Assembly (NCBI RefSeq): GCF_018131225.1
Contig: NZ_JAFCMM010000002.1
Location: 434,001-498,000, forward strand
From: Bradyrhizobium sp. U87765 SZCCT0048
GTDB lineage: Bacteria > Pseudomonadota > Alphaproteobacteria > Rhizobiales > Xanthobacteraceae
Direction of reading: 5' to 3'
DNA: 64,000 nucleotides
Position numbers and translations under genes: made by a program. Below are positions 26,801 through 38,300 of the stretch, one piece after another; position 1 is the stretch's first letter, and each line of letters starts with the position of its first letter. A model generated the notes under the pieces. The model worked only from the letters and a program-made list of their open reading frames with translations. It had not been told where the DNA came from and did no database searches.

Positions 26801-28638
26801 GCCTGAAGGACGCCACCGGCCTGGATGTTTACGGCGCCCGATCCGAGGTTATAGGTACTGTCCGTAGCCGACGCCGCCACGACAATATGACCGGTCGAAC
26901 CGACAGTCGTCCCGCCCGAGTATGTGTTGTTGCCCCAAAGGTTCTCTACCCCGTTCGAGACCACCAGACCGCCGGTGCCGATGATCGAACCGTAGAAGAC
27001 ATACGACGCACCCAACGCGTTGTTCACCGTCAGGGTCTTGCTGCCGAGGGCGACCGTGCCGGTGAAACCGCCGCCGAGAGCCTTGATCGTTGCCCCCGCG
27101 GTCGTCCCGGAAATATCGAATGTTCCGCTGCTGACGGTCACACTGGAGGAGCTGGCGATCGATCCGGCACCGGTCAGCGCCAGCGTGCCGCCGTTGATGG
27201 TGGTGGCGCCGGTATAGCTGGCGGCCGCTTTCAGGTTCAGCGTGCCCGCGCCGGTCTTAGTCAGACCCCCGTCGTTACTGCCGCCCGAGACCGCGTTGGC
27301 CACCGTCAGCGTCGTCCCCGAATCCGTCAGGACGGTGCCTCCGGAGATGCCCATCCTGAGCAGGTGATTCATCGTGAACGACGCGGTCGTCTCCAACGCG
27401 CCACCGCTCAGCGTGAGCCCTCCGCTGAATGACCCGAGGCTTGCATCCTGTGAAATCGCAAGCGTCCCCTGCTGGACGCTCCAGGCGGTCCCAACGGCAG
27501 TCTGCACACCGGTCAGCGTCCAGGTGCCCGCCCCCGTTTTCTCATAGATCCGGAAGCCCTGGTACTGTGCGCCGATCGTGGAAACATCGAAAGTCCCGTT
27601 GGCTGCGCCGCCGAGCAGGAACGTGCCATTGCCGGTCTGATCCACGACATTGCCGTTGATCGCGGAGCCGCCCCACAGCTCGAGCGAATTATAGCCACCG
27701 GTGAAGGTGATGGCATTGACCGGAGCGCCGCTGTTGCCGGAGCCATAGCTACCGGCGTTGATCCTGCCGTTGTTGGTGATGGACAGGTTGCTGCCGATGA
27801 TGGCGGCGCCGCCCGCACCGGCGCTGTCCCTGAGACGCGTGGGGCCGGGAGAGCCGGCGAGACCGCCAGCCGCACCGCCGCTGCCGGCGCCGCCACGGGT
27901 GGGATCGCTGGCATTCGCCGTGCCGGCACCGCCCGAGCCGCCATTGATCGTCCCGTTGTTCACGATGGTGAGACCCGAACCAAAGATACCGGCCCCGCCG
28001 CCGCCGCCTGCGCTGGAGAGATAGTAGACGCTGCCATCGCCACCGTTGCCGCCGGCGATCAAGCCATAGTTGATGACGGTGCCGCCGCTGCCGATGAGGC
28101 CCGCGCCGCCGCCGCCGCCGCTGCCGCTGCCCGACGAAGCGGTGTTGCCCATATGGGTCACATCGATGTTGCCCGCGCCGCCGGCGCCACCGGCACCGCC
28201 GAAGATCGAACCGAAGTTGGTGAGGTTTCCTCCCGTGATCAGCCAGGCGTCGCCGCCGCCGCCACCGCCGCCGCCGGTGCCGGTGCTGCTCCCGGTGCCG
28301 CCGTTGCCGCCGTCTCCCCCCCTCGTTATTCCGGGGTTGGTGACGGTGCCGTTTGTTGAATTGGCAAGACCGCCGCCTCCGCCGCCCCCGAAGTCACCAT
28401 CGGCGCCGGCGCCACCCTGGCCGTTTGCATTGCCCGCCTGACCCGGGTTACCCGCACTGGTCTGGTACACCGCGCCGCTGTCGCCGCCAGCACCGCCCGC
28501 GAATGCAGGACCGATGTCGAACGACAGTGCCAGCATGCCGACCAGCGCGGTCGATCCGAGCAGCGCGCGGCGCCGCCTGGCGATCTGCAAACGAGCGGCA
28601 TCGGTGTGGCGTCGAGAGGTCCGGATCATCTTCTGCAT
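23836..28638 (-). CDS. PATR-type autotransporter with glycine-rich passenger
   Basis: A 1600-residue type Va autotransporter. A long signal peptide (MQKMIRTSRRHTDAARLQIA... to PAFA, about 47 residues) precedes a glycine-rich zone (about 50-330) built of motifs like TIVNNGTINGG. A beta-helical passenger follows with passenger-associated transport repeats, such as GGLTKTGAGTLNLKAAASYT and GGLVKSGGGTLILTGLHNYT. The barrel spans about 1319-1600, from WSVWVAGFGG to the last residues KGVVRYGW. It should reach the outer membrane and expose the passenger; the role, adhesin or other, is unknown. A TTG at 28647 with GGAG 4 nt upstream is an alternative start. The barrel closely matches that of the gene at 57851-61792. 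Confidence 0.9.
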   Translation of the reverse strand: MQKMIRTSRRHTDAARLQIARRRRALLGSTALVGMLALSFDIGPAFAGGAGGDSGAVYQTSAGNPGQAGNANGQGGAGADGDFGGGGGGGLANSTNGTVTNPGITRGGDGGNGGTGSSTGTGGGGGGGGDAWLITGGNLTNFGSIFGGAGGAGGAGNIDVTHMGNTASSGSGSGGGGGAGLIGSGGTVINYGLIAGGNGGDGSVYYLSSAGGGGGAGIFGSGLTIVNNGTINGGSGGAGTANASDPTRGGAGSGGAAGGLAGSPGPTRLRDSAGAGGAAIIGSNLSITNNGRINAGSYGSGNSGAPVNAITFTGGYNSLELWGGSAINGNVVDQTGNGTFLLGGAANGTFDVSTIGAQYQGFRIYEKTGAGTWTLTGVQTAVGTAWSVQQGTLAISQDASLGSFSGGLTLSGGALETTASFTMNHLLRMGISGGTVLTDSGTTLTVANAVSGGSNDGGLTKTGAGTLNLKAAASYTGATTINGGTLALTGAGSIASSSSVTVSSGTFDISGTTAGATIKALGGGFTGTVALGSKTLTVNNALGASYVFYGSIIGTGGLVVSNGVENLWGNNTYSGGTTVGSTGHIVVAASATDSTYNLGSGAVNIQAGGVLQASTSGAFTFRNALTGGGQLLGTGTGGAFAFDAAAGTGFAGTVALMNNTFALSGVNTAALTNAKLSLNGGNVTTVGTGTQTIGGLAVMGGTVIFDATAPARTGANSLINTGSLDVSSTGTIRVNIPGTYVLPAATPSGSLSLFQQSHANAGLKLVSASGTVNGSGAGLTLQDQNGNTISAAQNVNLQQNGQTVAVASYNYNLTTGANQDGLYVGYGLTQLALQAGKQLTLTEDVGATGSNADLAAKLTGAGNLVIAANNLVSLSNPGNSFTGTTLVQSGTLQAGAANVLASSSAVDVESRFDTNGYNQSLNNLTGGRNAQIMLSGGNTLTLNGSGTNTFAGVISGAGSLTQASGTQVLTNANTYSGGTNVTGGTLAVANDRALGTGTVNMSQGATLDFQGNRLIANAFSLTGISNFNVNGGLTTILTGTISDGDTPGGLVKSGGGTLILTGLHNYTGGTTIAGGMLQVDGSIASSSNVTVASGAILSGIGIVDPPAVTTIASGGTLSPGNTTNPIGMLTITGNLAMQSGASYVINLFDTKSSSTYVTGQAMPGGSTVTASFIGGSNIAKRYTIMTADGGVSGGFNGTVNATLPTNFQSSLTYDATHAYLTMALDFGPNLTRNQRSVGGALSGYFDRNGSIPLVFGTMAPASLTQLTGEVATGAQQSTFSAMGQFLGALTDQSAAGRGQGTCGAADLPAKAPRGAGCTQPWSVWVAGFGGSQTTDGNATTGSSSATANVYGTAVGADYRFSRDTVAGFALGGGGTNFGVSGLGSGRSDLFQAGAFVHHTQGAAYVTAAVATGWQDVTMDRTVAANGVDRLRSAFNALAYSGRVESGYRVAAPWTGGIGLTPYAAVQATAFDMPGYRESTTAGAGTFALAYARRTAADTRTELGVRADKSYALQDGLLNLRGRVAWVHDFSPDRSVTASFQGLPGASFVVNGAAQASEAALVTASVEKVWLNGWSAAATFEGEFSNVTRSYGGKGVVRYGW

Positions 28639-29319
28639 GGCGAGCAAGCCGCTCCAACTTCACTAAAATTGACAGAACTTTGGCGAGACAACCTTTACCT
28701 GCCTTCAAGCTGATGTTGAGCGCCGATCCGCGCGCGCGATGTAAGCGCATGTAAGGACGCGGGCCCGCACGCGGAGCATCGGTAACGCTCTGGTCACCAT
28801 GCGCGATCGCAGTGTCGTCTCTCTATTGGTGCGCACGCCGGGAATTGGGAGCGGTACGCGCGCAGGCTGCGGGCCTCAGCGCGGTCGCCGATCCCGGCGA
28901 CATCCGGTCTTCGCAGCATCGCGAATGGCTGCACGCATGCCTTGCCCGCTCCACACGATCGCCGCTGGCAAGCACGATGCCCAGGTCTGATGTACGCGCC
29001 TGACAATCAGGTCGGTAGCCGCGTGCACGATTTGCTTGCGAGCGAGTTACGTATGCGCTGGCATCGCCTCGCCAGCGATAGCGCACCACACGTTTGTCGG
29101 TGCGGGAGCGTGGGATGTCGGAGAGCAAGCCTCCACGGGAAAAGCAACCGGCCAGCCATTTGGCACGAGTACGCGATCGCTGCCCATCTGATCGCTCCCC
29201 ATGTGTTTGCTGCCGATGTATTTGCTCGCGATGTGCGAGGATGCCGCCCGGCCGCGGCATCGATCGTCGAACGACGACAGCGATTCTGTCGATCGATCAC
29301 TGGCGAGACCGGGAAGGCA
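28639..29319. other. Non-coding gap between the autotransporter and the giant exoprotein gene
   Basis: About 680 bp on the path between two minus-strand surface-protein genes. No frame on either strand looks like a real gene. The part nearest 28640-28700 is AT-richer (CACTAAAATTGACAGAAC) and presumably holds the autotransporter promoter, though no good -35/-10 pair is visible. A degenerate 15-bp tandem repeat lies at 29171-29230. No hairpin-plus-T terminator follows the giant gene. Confidence 0.5.
29171..29230. repeat. Four degenerate tandem 15-bp units
   Basis: Units start at 29171 (ACGCGATCGCTGCCC), 29186 (ATCTGATCGCTCCCC), 29201 (ATGTGTTTGCTGCCG) and 29216 (ATGTATTTGCTCGCG), with a partial fifth (ATGTGCG). 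A 15-bp period equals five codons; read on the minus strand they give SRANT/SAANT/WGAIR/WAAIA, like a scrap of pentapeptide-repeat coding sequence. The array lies about 90 bp downstream of the giant exoprotein stop. Confidence 0.6.
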
Positions 29320-32300
29320 TCAGCGCCCCGCGAGCTTGCGCTTTTCCTCCTCGGTCAATCCACGCGTATCCTGCTCGGTCAGCGGACCGTAGCCGACGAC
29401 CCGGATCGAATCCTCGGGATTGTAGCTCTGCCGCCCGGAGCTCGGCGGGCGCGGCTTGTCGTCATGGCCGTTTTCTTCTCCCGAGCCGCCACCATAGCCG
29501 AGCACCTCGACCATGATGATCGATGCCACGCCGTCATTGCGTGATGGCGGCGCCACGGTCTGCTGAGTGGCCGCGGTGGTATTCGCAGCCGCCGTCAAAG
29601 CGGCCGTCGGCGGGCCCTGCACCGTCGGCACGCCGGTCGCGTTGCCCTTGACCTCGAGGTTGGCGGCGTTGACGACCTGCAGCGCCGCGAAGGTGACGTT
29701 ACCCGACACCCGGACGCCGGCCTCACCAAGATCGATCCGGCCAAGCGGAGCAACGAGGTCGACGTTGCCCGGGGGCACTTCGGCAGAGGACTGCAGCGTC
29801 GCGATACCGGCGCCCGTACTCGGCACCTGCGGTGACAGGGCGATATTGCCATAGGCATCGACGAGGCGCCGCAGCGGTGTGTAGACCTGCGTCGTCTTCG
29901 AGCCTCGGCCCGCGTTGATATCGCCTTCCGCCGACCATGCGATGATATCGCCACCGCCTGTCGTCATGATGCGGGAGAGCCCGAGCAGCAGACTGCCCTT
30001 CGAGTAGGACTGGATATTGCCGGCACCCTGCGTGACCAGTCCCGCCGATGCCGGCGGCACCTGGCCCTCGACACCGACGATGAGCTTGCCGCCCGGTGCC
30101 AGCATCTGGATGTCGCCGCCGAAAAGTGTGCGGACGCCGGAGCCGCCGAACAGCGTGATATCGCCCTGCCTCTGGATCGGGGCGCCATCTCCATTCGTCT
30201 CCGGAAACAGCGTGGCGATCGCAAGCCGGCCGCGCAGGTAACTGCCGGAGCGCGCACTGGTATCATCCTTGTACTCGCGGCCACCCGCGGTGAGTTCGGC
30301 AAAATACACAGTCCGCAGGAACATATGCTGCTGTTCCGCCGGCAGGGCCAGGAACGCGGCGAGCGCATCCTGCTGGCTGCCGGCGTAGCCGTAGCGTGAC
30401 CGCAGCCACATCTGCATCATCGCGTTGTAGGTGAAGCCGCTCCGTTCGTCCCGGCTCAGCCGCAGGAAGTGCGCGGTCGCATCGCCCTGGCTTCCCGTGT
30501 AGCCGTGGTCCTTCAGCCAGGCATAGAGCAGCGGACTAGAGGGATAGGTTGCCCGCAGATCAGCCGGCAGACTGCTGAAGAAATCCAGTGCGCTGTTGTC
30601 GTCGCCGGTATAGCCGGCCCTGGTCTTCAGCCACACCTTCAGGTCCGCCAGCGTTGCGATGGTATCCGCACTCTGTACTGCCTTGCCGGGCTGATCGGCG
30701 AGCGGCCGCGACGCATCGGCGCGGTTGGCCGGGTCGAGATAACGCGCCGCGAACGCGGCATAGTCGGGCGCGCCCGCACCACCGACGCCGGCCATCATCG
30801 TCACCGACGCGCCCGGACGCGCGTCGCCGGCAACGATCGCGCCGATGCTGGTGAGGCCGCCCCTGTCCGCCTGATAGACGTTGCGACCGGCCGAAACTTC
30901 CAGCACACCAGGACCTGCAATGTCGAAATTGGCATAGACGACATCGCGTCCCGCGGACACGATCGAGACATCGTTCGGATCATTGTGCACGATCAGGTTG
31001 CCGCGCGACTGCCAGCCCTGCAGCGCGCTTGTCAGCAGGACGCCGGGCGCAAGGCCGGCCCCGACGATGTCTCGCCCGGCGCGCGCACGGACGGGAGCCG
31101 ACGCACTGTACCACGTCCGGAGCAGATCGCCGGAGGTCAGCGTCTCGCCGACGCGCAGGCCGACAAGATCGCCGTCACGCGCATAGAAGCGGACGGGATC
31201 GGCATCCGGAACGCGATTGAGCGCAAGCGCCGCAGTGTTCGGCCCGAAGACGAACAGCGACAACGGGACGGGATTGTTAAAGCTATCGACGACGCCGTTC
31301 TGCGAGGCATTCGTGACGATGACGCGCCCCAACGGATCCGTGGCGTCTCCCGCGAAGGCCGGATTGAAGGGCGTCGGCAAAGCCGTGCCCGAGCCGGACA
31401 TGCTGAACGAATATTGACCCGCGTAGATCGATCCAGCCGCCAGCATTTCCAGCGTTCCGCGGGACGACGGAGCGAGGATGACGAATGGCGGTATGAAACT
31501 CGCGTCGCTTCGCAGGAAGGGCAATGCGCTGACGCCATAGTAGATGCTGCCGCCGAGCGCCGCCGCGCGCAGGATCGACGGATAGATGAACGATCCATCC
31601 GCCATGTTCTGATCGCTGTTGCGCGACGGATCTTCGGCCACCGATGTGCTGGGAGTGAGGTTGCCGCCGGCCGACAGCAGATTGATCGCGGTATGCGCGC
31701 TCCAGAGTGAGAACCAGCTCCGCCCGCCACCGGGATAGCCGATGCCCCCGGCAGAGAACGCCGAATGGCCTGGTGACATCGAACGGCCGGGATCACCGGC
31801 ACCGCCGAGCACGAGATCGCCCAGCGTATCCAGATAGACGGCCGAATCGCCGGGCACCACGGTGAGGCCGGAGCGCGCATAAGACGACGTCGCCGTGAAC
31901 GGATCGACGCCGCGCGGATCGAAAGCATCGTTCAATCCCGGTCCTGAGCGGTACGTCAGCGCGATTCCGCCAATCGACGCCGCCGCCACATGCAAGCTCC
32001 CGCGAAGGTCGATCAGCGCGCCGCCGAGGGCGTGTTTTTCCTTGTCGTTGGACAGCGCGAGATTGGGATTGAGCGCCCCGGCAACGCGCATGTCGATATC
32101 GCCGCCACCGGTGAGCACCAGTGTCCCGTCGGCTCCGACACGGCCGGTGCTGCCGACAGCGACGACCAGACCCTGGCTGCGGGCCTGACCGTCATTGGCG
32201 AACTGACTGCCTCGCAGCGTGATCGCACCGGCCTGGCCGCCGACGCGGATCGCGACATTGCCGCCGCCCAATGCGCCGATGCCGGTAAAGCCGAGCAGAT

Positions 32301-35300
32301 CCGGCCTGTCGGACGTCTGGTATTGCGCGCTCGCAACATAACCGCCGAAATTGATCCACCACGCTGTCGGGATCGAGCTGTCGACAGCGGTGGTGCCTGT
32401 GCCCTGTCGCCACAGCCAGTTGCCGACAATCACGCTCGACGGCGTCTGCCGGTTGGCGGCGGCCTGACCGACGATGTCGCCAATCAGATTGCCACCGGCC
32501 GCGATCAGAATGTTGCCACCCTGGTCCGGATACCAGGCCCGATAGACAGAGAGCGCGTCGGCGTAGTCCGATGTCTTGGGACCGAGGATCGTGCCGTCGG
32601 CGAGCGATCCCCGCGCGCGCATGTACGCCGGATCGACCGCCGTCGCGGTGCCCGCCGTGTAGACGCCGTAGAGCGACTCCATCCGGATATCGCCGGCGGC
32701 GGCGAGAACGAGATCGCCGGTGCCGGTGCGAACGACACTGAAGGACGGCGCCAGCGGCACAGGCGTGCCTGCGTCCGCGCACTGGCCATCGAAGTCACAG
32801 TACCACATATCCTCTGGAAGGACCGGAGCCTTCTCGGGTTGACCGGCCCAGTTGTTGGGAAGCCAGACTTTCTTGTCCGGTCCGGGCGTCGCGGTGTAGT
32901 GCGTGTCCGCGAGCCTGATCGCGCCGGTCGCGCGGGGGTCCAGCGCCTGCCGGTCGGCCGCCTTGAGGTCGGCGCCGGCGATAAGGCTGACCGACCATGA
33001 CGACGCACCGGCGCCGAGCATGGGTGCGACCGCCCAGTTCTGCCCGAGCTTGCCGCCCGTCGGGGCGCGCAGCTCGACCGGCAGGTCGCCCACGAGCTTG
33101 ACGTCGGTCATCGACGGTATGCGCGCGCCGGCCGCGAGCGTCACTGCTCCCGTCAACGTCATGTCGACCGGCAGCGGCACTCCCTTCGGCCAGACTGTCA
33201 CGACAAGACTCGCCGGTGTCCGTAGCACCGTGCCGGCGCCGAGCTTCATGCCCGCCGTCAGCATCACCGCCTGCGGCAGAACCGTCCCCGCGGCATATGC
33301 GACTGTGCCGTCGGCGTTGACGATGGTGGCGCCGACGACGGTCCCGGCGGACAGAACCAGCGTGCCCGTCAGCGTCGCCGTGGCAGGCAGGAGAGTTCCG
33401 GCCGGCACGGCTGCATTGAAAGTCGCAGGCAGATCGTAGTTCAGCGTCGCACCGGCCTTGAACACCGTTCCGCCATTCAGCGTCACGGAGAGGGGCAGAA
33501 CCAGATCGCCGCCGAACGGCACCACGCCCGTACCCAGCACCCAACCGTTGTCGTCCGGTGTCGATGGCGGCGGCGCGAAACCATCGGTCATGCTGCCGTG
33601 AATATTGAGATCGCCAGCAGTGCGGATAGCCAGCGTGCCGGGCTCGCCGAAGCCGCGCAGCGCCGGATCGAGCCGGCTCGAGCCCGGCCCATACCGGTAG
33701 CTGGACAGATCGATATCGCCCGCGATGGTGAGATCACCCTTCGGATTGCCGGCGCTCACCTTGCCGATGATCTCGACACCGGGCCGCAGGTGATAGCTGC
33801 CAAGGCCGGCCAGGCGGTTGCCGAGCGCCGCATTGCCCAGCGCCGCGTCGACGAAGGCGCGGCTGTCGCCATCGATCTCGTCGAGATAGCCCTGCGTGAT
33901 CTGCTGCGGCCGATATCCCGTGACGTCCGGCGTCGATGCCACCGGTGCGTCGTCGTAGCTACGAAAGCCGTTGACGACAATCGTCCTGGCTCCCTGGATG
34001 TGCGGCACGCCGATCACGCTGACCGCGATATCGCTGGCACCGTCGACGCCCCGTCCACCGGCCGCCACGCCCGCCCCTCCGAGACGCGGCGCATTGAGCG
34101 TCAACGTGCCGCGGGCGACGCCATCGTTGCCGGCCGTGACCGCAGTGCCGGTGCGCAGATCGATGCTCGCCGTGCCTCCGAGCACCAGGGTTCCCGCACG
34201 CGATGTCAATTCGACCACCGCGCGGTTGGGACTGTCGATGATCTTGCCATAGCTGTCGACGCGCAGGCCGGTGCCATGCGCATCGAGCGTGCCGTTGATC
34301 GTCAGGTTGCCCATGGCGGCCAGGCGGATCGTACCGACCTGAACTCCGCTCGCATCGATCTTGCCCGCGACCGTCAGGTCGCCGCCATCGAGCGCGATAT
34401 CAACGTTGCGCGCCCTCACCTCGTCACCGATCGTCAGACTGCCCTGCCTGATCTGGAACTTGCGACCGCCGGTGACATCGCCGGCGTTGAGGCGGGTGTT
34501 GAGCCCGGCGAAATCGGCCAGCGTCTGGGCCCGCACGCTGATTTGGGCGGCATCGTAGGGCGCGAGGGTGCCACCGGCGTCGTACCAGCCTGTCGCACCG
34601 CCGCGGATCGTGCCGGCGAGATCGACATGGCCGGCCCCTTCACCCAATGCCGTCACCGTCATGGTGCCGCCACGATTGAAGCTGGCGGACAGGTCGATCA
34701 TCGACCCGGCGGCCTGGGCGATATTCCCGGCGCTGCTCGCCATCACGAGGTCACCGCCCCAGCTGTACCTGGTGACATCGTAAATCTGCACCGCGCGCCC
34801 CGACAGATCGAGACGCGCCGCGTTGCCAAGCGCGATGCCGTCCGTTGCCGTGAGCACCAGCCGCCCCGACGGCAGCACGATCGCGGTATCCACGGAAAGC
34901 GACTGTGCCGTCAGTTCGAGTGTCGCGCCGAGCGCTGCGATCGCCGGCGCCCCGGCGCCGGCTGGTCCCGTCGCGGTGATCGTGCCGCCGGCCGTGATGC
35001 GGTTCGTCGATCCCGCAGCACCGGTGAGCAGCGGCGTCATGAGCTTGAGATTGCCGCCGGTGTATTCGAAGCCCGTGCCGGCGACGTAGCCGGTCTGATA
35101 TTGGTGCACGGCGAGCGTACCCTTGCCGTTTGCCGTGATGCGCTCGCTGGCCGCGATGCCGACATCGGCAAATCCAAGCGCGAGACGATTGTCTTCGATG
35201 GTCGTGCTGGCCTGCGAGTTGGGCGCAGCGCCGAAGACCACGCTCCTGGCCGCGATGTCGAGGCGACCAGCGCCGAGCATATCGGCCATCGCCGCCCCCG

Positions 35301-38300
35301 GCGCGGCGTGCGCCCCTGTCCAGATGAATTCGTCGGCCCGGATGGTGGCGACGTCCCCTGCCACACCGTAGCCGTAGATGGCTGGTGTCCCCAGCACCAG
35401 CCGCCCGACCTTCGACGCATCCAGCGCGACCGTGCCGAAGACATTGACGGCGTCGCGCGCGTTGAGCACGAGCGCTTCGAGCGCCGGCGCTCCGATCGCA
35501 GTGTTTCCCGCGAACAGCCGTGTCAGCAGCGACTGGTTGAGCGAAAGGCCAGCCGGCAGCCGCCCGGACGCCGCAGCGGCAGCGAGATGAGCCTCTTCGC
35601 CGAGATTGATGGCCGACAGGGCGAGAACGAGATTGCGGGTGCCGTAGGACACGTTGCTGGCGATGGTGAAAGCGCCCGATGTCGCGACGGCGATGGTGCC
35701 CTCTGACACCAGCAGGGTCGGCCGGTCGCAGGCAGCCGTCACACAGCGGCCGATCGTGATGTCGACCGTGGAGCCGCCATTGCCTGCTGACGGCTGCAGC
35801 AGGTTGATCCAGCCGTTCGACAGAGCGAGAATGCCATCGCCGACGAACACGAAGCCGTCGCGGGAATCATAACTCGATGCGCCACGGCCAACCGTGCTGA
35901 TCGACGCGCCCTCCTCGATGACGCCGCCTGTCATGATGACGTCGGCAGCCGAGATGCTGGCGCCGCTGCGCACAACGAGATTGCCGCCCCCCTGAATGGT
36001 GGCAAACCGACCGGAGGCGCCATAAATCGTCGTGAGGGTGCCATTCAGCACCAGACGCGGCGCGGCGAGCTTGCTGAGCTCGTCGCCATAGACCGACGCC
36101 TGATAAGGAATGCCGGGATCCGCGCTCTGTCCCGCGGCGAGGATTTCGCCAAGGCCACGGACGGTGACGGTGCCGCCAAAGCCATCGCGCCCTGCAGCCG
36201 GCGCCATCCGCAGCTCGCCATCGAAGCGCAATTGCCAGCGGTCATCGACGACCGCCGGCTTGGCGAGCAGGATATCCAGCGTCTTCGCGTCGACGGTCAG
36301 CATCGCGCGCGGCACACCGATGCGGGCCGCATCGGCTCGCGCGAAAGCGTCGTAGCCCATCTCGTTGTAGGAGGAATGCGTACGCACGACGCTGCCTGGC
36401 GTGATGGTCACCACGTTCGGCACCGAGGCGCTGATCGCGGTATGGGCGATGCCGAGCGTTCCCCCGGTGACCCAGGAGCCGTCGCCGAGCGGCCCCGTGC
36501 CGACGCCGCCGATCTGGCCGACTGCGCCGATCTCGATGCGGAATGCACCGGGCAACAGCGCATAACTCGACGGCATCAGCATATAGGTGCCGCCCGGCAG
36601 GCCCGGCACGCCGTCCGGAAGGGTGATCTGCTGGCCCATGACGGGCAGCCCGTAACCCGCTTCCTGCACCATCGGTGCGTAGCTGGAAGCACGGCCCGGC
36701 ACGATCGCGTAGACCGCATTGCCTTTGCTGCTGTAGCTGTACGCCGGATTGGCGTTGACGAGCGGCGTGGTCAGGATATCGACCGAGCCGCCGCGGCCGG
36801 AAATGAAGCCTGCCCCCATCAGTTCGCCGCCGCCGGACAGGTCGAGAATCGCGCCTGCCTTTGCATTCAGATGCGTGGTCGATAACCTGATACCGCGCTT
36901 GAGATCACTGCCGGCCATGCCCCCGACGCCGTCGAGCACGATCGGGCTGCCGTTGTAGCGATAGACCAGGCCATCGGCGGTGCCGCCATAAGGCATCACA
37001 AGTCCCGCGCCGCTCACCGACGTGATGCTGCCCGCAAGGAGATTGACCGCATCGGCCTGCGCCTGACCGCCGCGACCGACTGTGCCGAGCTGCACGCTGC
37101 CGAACGGTGCCCGCACCACGCCGCCCTGGTTGACGGTCTCCGCGCCCATGTACAGCAGGCCGAACGCCGAATAGGGCATGTCGGGGACGCCATCGCCGTA
37201 TCGTCGGATGGTCAGCACGCTGCCGTGGAGGAAGTTGTTGATGTCCGTATAGCCGGCAACGATCTGCGCCCCGACGCCTGTCGCCGGATAGATCTGCGCT
37301 GCTGTCAGCGTGATGTTGCCGCGCGTGGCGAGCTCCGTGGTCAACACGCTGGATGCGATGCCGAGACCCGGTGTGCCTCCGAGCAGACGGATGTCGCCAC
37401 GGCTGAGAAGGTCGACCAGCGCAAAACCGCGTCGATCGACAATGTAGGACGCCGACGTTTTTGTTTCGATGGTCTTGCGTCCGCCGAAGCCGACGCGATC
37501 GCGCAGATCGATGAGATCCGCGCTGACGGAGAACGTGGCGCTGCTCGGCTGTTGCGATGGGTCACCGCCCCAGATCACGGCGGGAAAGAGAAGTCCGTCC
37601 CCACCCCGCCGGGTCGTTCCCGCCAGCCGGACGTAAGGCGCCGACAATAACACGCTGGCGTCAGACTGCGCCGTCTCGGCGAGCGCGAACGTTCCCGCAT
37701 ACAGACGCAGGCTCTGCCGCATCGCGAGCGTAACATTGCCGTCGAACGACAGCGGGCCATCGGCGAGCAGCGAGAGATTGTCGAAGCCGCCGGCCCGAAC
37801 ACGGTCGACGCCGAGCCGCGCGGTGCCGACGACGAGGCCGGCCCTCGCCTGATTGATCGTCGCGGCGCCGGCCAGCGCGCTGTCGCCCTGGACATCCGCC
37901 ACGACGAATTCGCGATGCCGCAGGACATCGCCGAAGGTCGTCAGAGCCGGGTAAGCCGTCGTCTCCAGCGCCAGCGCCAGCGTGCCGCCCGCGGCATTGG
38001 CCCCGCCTGCGCTCGCGCGCAGCGTGCCATCGAGGTAGAGTCCATAGCTCGACTTGACGACGATCGTGCCGCCGTCGCTCGCGACCGGCACAGGTGTCGC
38101 ACCCCCCTGCAGACCGAAACCGGGACGGTCGAAGCGCGCTCGCGTGCCGGAAGCATCGAGCACAGCGCCAGGGCGGATCACGACAAAGGCGCTGGGCGCA
38201 TTGGCCTGGCCCGTCGTCTCCCAGTCCAGCGCTCCGCCGATCAGGATGGAGCCGCCATTGGCGACAACGCCGTAGTTCTCGCCACGCGCATTCGTCGCCG

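Noticed and set aside
28823..29300. Small frames on both strands in the gap after the giant exoprotein gene
   Set aside because: There is no consistent codon bias, ribosome-binding site or motif; only the 15-bp repeat is worth noting.
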